NCBI RefSeq assembly: GCF_000213175.1
Contig: NW_009799101.1
Span: 1,913,631 to 1,977,630, forward strand
From: Neurospora tetrasperma FGSC 2508
Lineage: Eukaryota; Ascomycota; Sordariomycetes; Sordariales; Sordariaceae
DNA length: 64,000 bases
Direction: 5' to 3'
Each line of letters begins with the position of its first letter. Within the stretch, counting starts at the first letter, position 1. Below are positions 59,091 to 64,000 of the stretch, piece by piece. A model generated the notes under the pieces. It searched no databases. It was not told the DNA's origin and saw only the letters and a program-made list of their open reading frames with translations. The translations under genes were made by a program, and so were the position numbers.

Positions 59091-60435
59091 TATGATACTC
59101 AGGAAGAGGGGGATAACGAAATCCATGATGGTGAGGGCGAAGAGCACGGAGGAAGGCCGGAGGAGCCATGTATATGCCCATACTGCGGGCATACGATGGC
59201 ACGTCGAACAACATCGGGCGAGCAGTGGTAGGACAGAACGATAGTATGATACTCCAACGGAGTGAGCGTGATAGCAGAGTACGCAGCTATTCATGCGAAA
59301 TGTACGACACTGCCGGTCGACATTGCTTGCTAGAAAAAGTGAGCACCATATCTGGGCAAGAAGCTGGTACAGGCTTGGTTGAAATGATGATAGCATTGTC
59401 TGGCATGATATCAAAAACAATAACGCCTTTAGAAGGGTGGAGCGATGAAGTCCCAGCAACAACATCGACAGTCATCGAATTGATGTGCTACCGGTCTGCG
59501 CAGCAAGTCTAGGCGGATTCACAGAGACTCGAGCTTCCGTCACCGAACTGGGGGGGAAGCTGGGCAAGGAGAGGTCACCCAAAAAAAAAAAAAATTTAAA
59601 ATTTATAAAAAAAAAAGGCCAAGCTGCAGCTCGCCTCATCTAGACTCCGGACGGCAGATGCTCGAAAGTGCTTTTAATAAAAAAGCACGCATGGTTGGCA
59701 GTGGTAATATGGTAGGTACCTCTACGCAGTACAAGTATACCAAGTACAGTCGGCGTAGGTGGTAAGTGCCGGAAGACAGATGGGACGACAAAGTTGAAGT
59801 TCCATGAAGGTCGATCGAAGCCAGAAGCCCTGTTGCAGCCAAAGGTTCCTCTGCAGGTGGGAGCATGCACAGACCAGGCATATGTGAATAGTGGCAACCT
59901 TGGTCGGGCAGCCTAAAAACTGGCTTGTTGATTACCTACTGGTCGGGTACAGACTTACCTACCTTCCATAGGGAGTGGTACCCTATCCGTTTGCGAATGC
60001 TGCTGCTGCACATGGCTTGAACGGACAGGCTGTAGAGGTACCCAGGTACATGTCCAGTAATTAAGCCTCAGAACCCTGGCTGCACCCAGCCATTCCTCAC
60101 AGCCTATAGGTAGGTAAGGTTCCTGTAGGTCATCTTGATAATCCGCCGCGTTTTCCAAGATCGCTTTCTATCTCCAATTCCTCTTGCAGCCCTTCTTCAA
60201 TCTGCACCATCTTTTACCATTCTGCCATACTTTGGCTGCTAACCGTTCCGTTGCTTGACTTGAGATTTGCAACCACCGCCGTTACCCGATATAACCGACT
60301 CCCGGCCGTGCCCTTCTGTCAACCCTCTCTGGCGCAATCCATCCTTCGACGCACTGCCTTCTAGCCTCGCGCCTCGCTCTTGAACCTACAAAACCTTAGC
60401 TATCTACCCACGCCTCACTTCGCCTCTTTGCTGTC
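59091..60435. other. Intergenic upstream of the 60436 gene
   Basis: This contains a 75-codon plus-strand open frame with a CICPYCGH cluster (around 59043-59231), an A/T-only tract at 59583-59617, and many TAGGTA/TACCTA motifs (59711, 59934, 59957, 60034-60051, 60107-60116). From about 60160 the DNA is pyrimidine-rich and probably forms the leader of the next gene. Confidence 0.45.
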
Positions 60436-61018
60436 ATGGCAAGCAAGAATTCGGCGGCGACCGTCAAGGTTTCTGGCTCGGCTGCCAATTACACGCCTGC
60501 CACCTTGGATCCCGAGTTGCGATCGGCCATTAATTCGGTCTTGATCGAAGAGGGCCATGTCGGCAAGTACGTACTCTGTCCCCATGTTCCTTGAGAGATG
60601 AGCCCTGTTGACCCGGTCACCGTGTTATTTCTTCCTCGAAAACAGGATCCAAGACCATCTTCTACACTCGCTACATGCCCACTCGTCCAACTGGCCCACG
60701 ACAGTCCAGAATCACGCCCTGGCTCTCCTCCGCTCCGGCGAAATCAGTACCTTCCCCGCCCTTCTACGACGAGTTTTGGAAGATGTGCGCCACGATACAG
60801 CCAATGCTCCCTCCGGCGACGCCAACGGAGGCGATGTGAACGGAAAGAAGCTATCCAACGGCGCCGACACTACCAACGCCTCCAACGGCAACGTGCCCGC
60901 GGCGACAACGACAGCACCGAGCCTAGCGGTTCCGCAGGCCGTTATCAATGACGCGCTCAAAGTCACGCGCGAAAGCCTGGAGATGGTGTGTGAGATTGAG
61001 GCGAACGGGGCAACGTGA
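60436..61018 (+). CDS. Unidentified fungal protein with conserved-looking helical core (short model)
   Basis: I cannot name this protein. Exons 60436-60566 and 60646-61018 give 167 residues; the intron has donor GTACGT and acceptor ACAG and the split codon restores Lys. The first 100 residues look well constrained: LDPELRSAINSVLIEEGHVG, then KIQDHLLHSLHAHSSNWPTT, ALALLRSGEISTFPALLRRV and LEDVRHDTA. They predict as four or five helices with a basic and hydrophobic pattern, reminiscent of a histone-fold-like or tail-interaction module, but that is a guess. A Gly/Asn/Ala-rich linker follows, then VPQAVINDALKVTRESLEM. The model stops at TGA 61016-61018. A GTGTGT donor at 60986 and a strong acceptor at 61194 would instead splice to a 204-codon open frame, giving 359 residues. 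Which form is real needs transcript data. Confidence 0.68.
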
Positions 61019-61194
61019 CATGTTTGATTCCCCCCAACAAGAAATCTTGAACCAGGCCACACACACAAAGCACCCATCCAGTTTTGATTACTTTTTATCA
61101 CACACAAATCCTCAGATTTCATGTCACCTGCGGCGATGTACAAGAGAAAAGGGCCAGTACCGTTGCTGACCTCGGCTTTGGTATTTCGTTATAG

Positions 61195-61803
61195 GGGTCT
61201 GGCGCCGGCGCCAAAAGTAAGCAGCCAGTAGGGCTGAGAAATGATGGAAGCAATAAGCGGAGAAAGCTGTCGTCAAGAGACGATCGAGTCTACTGTCAAG
61301 TTGACAGTTTTCCCAGTCATGGGGAGGATGGACACAGTCAAGGTCTTAACGGCGGGGAGGAGAAGGAGGAGCAAAGAGATGGTCGTAACCAAGGCGTTGC
61401 CTCAGGTTCGACAATAGCAACTGCGGCCGCAGAAGATGATCCGTCGATATCCGATGACGACCAACGAGAAATTGTCAGAAGGCATCACCCAAGGGTAACC
61501 AACGCCCTGCCGGATGCTCTTCGGAGAGCCGGCTTGTTGACCCAGAGGTTTCATGATAGTCGGCCTCAGGACCAGGTGCAACACGAAAGCCAACTCCAAC
61601 ATCCACAACAAATTCAACAACATCAAACCACACATCATCCTCTGCCTGGATCTCCCACCCGAACATATCTTCAACCACAGCCACACTTTGAGCCCCAGCC
61701 TGGCGCATCACATGCCGGAGTGGGCAATGCGCAGGAAGCACTTCAAAGTCAAGACACCGTAGGGACAGCTGCCCAAGCAGACTCCTCAGAGCAACCGAGC
61801 TAG
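61195..61803 (+). CDS. Possible 3' exon of the 60436 gene (long C-terminal isoform)
   Basis: An open frame of 202 sense codons with no early ATG runs from the acceptor at 61194 to TAG at 61801-61803. The acceptor is textbook: GCTGAC branch site about 20 bases before TTATAG. Spliced from the donor GTGTGT at 60986 (phase 0) it continues the upstream reading frame. The encoded segment is basic near its start (NKRRKLSSRDDR, resembling a nuclear localisation signal). It then has EDDPSISDDDQREIVRRHHP and NALPDALRRAGLL, and ends in a Gln/His/Pro-rich tail. If real, the upstream VCEIEANGAT end is intronic. Coding status rests on open-frame length, splice signals and frame agreement only. Confidence 0.5.
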   Translation, partial: GSGAGAKSKQPVGLRNDGSNKRRKLSSRDDRVYCQVDSFPSHGEDGHSQGLNGGEEKEEQRDGRNQGVASGSTIATAAAEDDPSISDDDQREIVRRHHPRVTNALPDALRRAGLLTQRFHDSRPQDQVQHESQLQHPQQIQQHQTTHHPLPGSPTRTYLQPQPHFEPQPGASHAGVGNAQEALQSQDTVGTAAQADSSEQPS

Positions 61804-62247
61804 ATGGGCATGGATGACTACTTGGGCCACAGAGGAATCATTTAGTATGGTCATTATGGCATGTACATAGCTGGAAATTGTTTTGACCGGTTGCATCGAG
61901 GAAGAAGCCGGTGAATCTGTATCCTTGCTACGCATATACGCCAAAAATATGTATGAATCTGAACAAATAGTTGGGATAAAGATACATCTTGAAGGGTAAG
62001 GGGAAACTACTGGTGTAACGCCGCGTCAAACCCCTGTTGTTTTCATTCACCGGACTCTCATTCTGTCTTTTTATATGACCAAACTCCCCGGCTTAATAAC
62101 TGAGAACGCCTCCGTAAAACTTAATCCATTGAGGGACACAGTAGCCAGTCCAACCCACAGGAAAACCCGGCCAAGACACTGAACACAAACATCCTCATAC
62201 AAGGACTTTTAAAACCCATCAACCGGCGAAGATGTGATAATCTGATA
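61804..62247. other. Convergent intergenic spacer
   Basis: About 440 bases between the end of the open frame at 61803 and the stop of the minus-strand thioredoxin-fold gene. AT-richer than the flanks; probably 3' untranslated regions. Confidence 0.45.
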
Positions 62248-63232
62248 CTAAGCCTTACCGTTCTTCTTCACTTTAACACTACCAGTCCCTTGCCCTGGTC
62301 CACCATACTGCTCCTCCAACACCTCCACCGCCCTCTTCAAATCCGGCACCTCACTCGCATCCGCCGGCACGCCCACCCACCTCACAAACCCCATCCTATC
62401 GACTGCAAAGGCTCCTCCCATCTGCCAGACCGATCCAGAACTATACGTGCCTCCCGTCCTCTCATGCACAGTCATCTCTTTCCCCTCACCATGTCCATCC
62501 CCAGCACTCGAATTGGACCCAACACTGGCCGCCCTCGGTTTCTCTTTCCGTCCCCAAATCCCTTCAGCAACCCCAAGCTTATACGTGTTCCATAGTGCCC
62601 ACGGCTTGTAAGCGTACCAGGTGGAGGTGGTGCCTAGGCCCCACTTGGCGTACAGCGCGCGGGACTCGTCGACGATCACGTCGGCTTCCCACTCGCCGCC
62701 GACGTCGATCACCCAGGCGTCGGTGTCGGAAGGGGAGGAGTGCGAGACGGCGAGGAAGTGCAGGTTGGGGTGCGACACGGAGAGGGCGGTGAGTAGGCGG
62801 AAGGCTTTTTCTGCGACTGGAGTTTTGTTGATTTGGTGGTGTAAGTGATGAAATTGAAGACGAAGAAAAAGAAGAAGAAGAAGAAAAAAAACGAAAAAAA
62901 GGAGAGAGAGAGGGGGAGGGGAGATGATGAGAACTGAAGGAAGGGGAGGAGAGGAGAGATAACTTACAAGGACATCCACAATGCCTCAAAAACAGAACCA
63001 CGGTCGGCTTGGCGCTGGGAAATCGGATCTGCTCCGACTGAGGCGCCCTGCCACCCACCAGGGGGACGGGGGATACCTCGTGCGGCTGCTTTTCTGGGTC
63101 GTGCTGCCGGTTGGGTTGGCTTTGAGCTTGGGGAGGGTTAACGTTGATGGGTGGGAAAGTGGTGGTGTCGTATGAAGCCGATGACGGGGTGTAAAGCTGT
63201 GGTGAGCCGTCTTCACCGGCGTAGACGGGCAT
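62248..63232 (-). CDS. PRXL2/AAED1-like AhpC-TSA thioredoxin-fold protein
   Basis: Members of this family have a peroxiredoxin-like thioredoxin fold; their redox partners in fungi are poorly known. Minus-strand exons 62968-63232 and 62248-62816 give 277 residues. The 151-bp intron has donor GTAAGT and acceptor TCCAG; the join restores FLRHCGCPFAEKAF, the family's active-site region, at about residues 82-95. The site is C-G-C-P rather than the CxxC of thioredoxin. Strand and helix pattern follows: LHFLAVSHSSP, then WGLGTTSTWYAYKPWALW. After a Ser/Gly-rich insertion come GGTYSSGSVWQMGGAFAVDR and GFVRWVGVPADASEVPDL, matching the fungal AhpC-TSA_2 pattern. The N-terminal 70 residues are Pro/Gln-rich and probably disordered. 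The start MPVYAGEDG is the ATG at 63230-63232. Confidence 0.85.
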
Positions 63233-64000
63233 TTTGATCCTTGAGGCTGCTTGGGAAGTTGAATGATGATAGGCTGAATGTTTATGCAACGCTTTGGTGT
63301 AGAGCTGAAAAAAAAGAAAAGGTTGTGTAGGTGTGATGAGTAGTCGAGAGGTTATGTCGGTCAGTAGAGATGTATGTACATATATATGGGTGGCGTGGTA
63401 TCGATTGGAACCTTTTTTCGGTGAGGGTCGGTTTGTATAAGTGCCCCTGCACTGGTGGGTGAGGAAGCTATGATAGGCGCTGGGTGCTGTAGCTAGGAAA
63501 TAACGGAACAGGTTACGGTAACATGATGGACTGAGGGTTGAAGCTCTTAAATAAAGTTCAATTGAGGTCATTGCTGTGCAATGATAATGCGTAGAAAACC
63601 GTTGGCCCGCGCTTCCCGAGCTCACAGCTATGCTCAACCGCCCATTGAGGTGGTGTATACCGTCTTACCCCTCAAGATTCTTTGGAGCTTCTAGGCGAGT
63701 CTGCGGGTCGACCAACACGGCGTAGCCAGGGTACGTGTTCCGGGGTTTTAGTGCCTACTAGAACTACAGAATAAAGTACCGGCCTTGGGGAATTGTCATG
63801 CAAGTTCAATCGACTTCTTATGTAGCTTTAATAAAATAGCTATGTGAGTCTTGGGTTCATCTCTAGCTTGGGCCCTTTGGACATGTGCGAATGTTGATTA
63901 CAGTACAAACCAAAGGCCGTAGAACAGCGAGATCATATTGCAAGTCCCAATATTCTGTACACCGTAAGCCCCTTGGCCACCACTTGTTGCCAGGACGGTG
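63233..64000. other. Right-end intergenic DNA
   Basis: About 770 bases upstream of the minus-strand thioredoxin-fold gene. No open frame, repeat or RNA gene stands out. The part near 63233 probably contains that gene's leader and promoter. Confidence 0.45.

Noticed and set aside
1-64000. Search for CRISPR arrays, rRNA, tRNA, LTR elements and biosynthetic clusters
   Set aside because: No regularly spaced repeats, no tRNA box pairs, no 5S-like motif, no long terminal repeats or polymerase motifs, and no clustered metabolic enzymes were recognised by eye; a tRNAscan, Infernal and repeat search would settle this.

Overview
This is nuclear DNA of a filamentous ascomycete, probably a sordariomycete. 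The evidence is short GT..AG introns with CTGAC-like branch sites, pyrimidine-rich leaders, dispersed TAGGTA/TACCTA motifs, and recognisable fungal proteins (PalH, Bud14/Tea4, LAG1, an Hmt1-type ABC transporter, a fungal universal stress protein). The genus cannot be fixed from the sequence alone. A 904-base run of N (41753-42656) is an assembly gap. No rRNA, tRNA, CRISPR array or intact mobile element was recognised.

Layout. An Ase1/PRC1 microtubule bundler (minus strand) runs off the left edge. Next comes a head-to-head pair: the 60S maturation GTPase Ria1/EFL1 (4424-7928, minus) and eIF3 subunit l (8947-10553, plus). After 4.8 kb without a recognised gene lie a universal stress protein with a long first intron (15338-18110, plus), a Golgi pH regulator/GPR89-type channel (19597-21423, plus), a small secreted Ser/Thr-rich protein (21951-22745, minus) and the SH3 polarity protein Bud14/Tea4 (24377-27729, minus). 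A 4.3 kb interval with possible relic coding fragments separates this from palH (32071-34407, plus), ceramide synthase LAG1 (36406-37844, plus) and a 143-residue orphan (39281-39869, minus). An Hmt1-type ABC half-transporter (43305-46607, minus) follows the gap.

The stretch 46608-60435 is about 13.8 kb without a convincing intact gene. It contains microsatellites, AT-rich tracts and a decayed Gly/Gln/Asn-rich coding region (about 58297-59090, minus) whose stops all look like CAA/CAG changed to TAA/TAG. The right end has an unidentified conserved-looking gene (60436 onward, plus) with two possible C-termini, and a PRXL2/AhpC-TSA thioredoxin-fold protein (62248-63232, minus).

The genes are mostly housekeeping and do not form one pathway or cluster. 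Loose themes are translation (EFL1, eIF3l), membrane, pH and metal homeostasis (GPHR, PalH, Hmt1, LAG1) and polarity or cytoskeleton (Ase1, Bud14). No clear new multi-gene system is present. The most useful observations are a duplicated motif in the PalH tail kept at protein level while almost every codon changed, the possible hidden 3' exon at 61195-61803, the possible internal start in the stress-protein gene, and the mutated Gln-rich relic.
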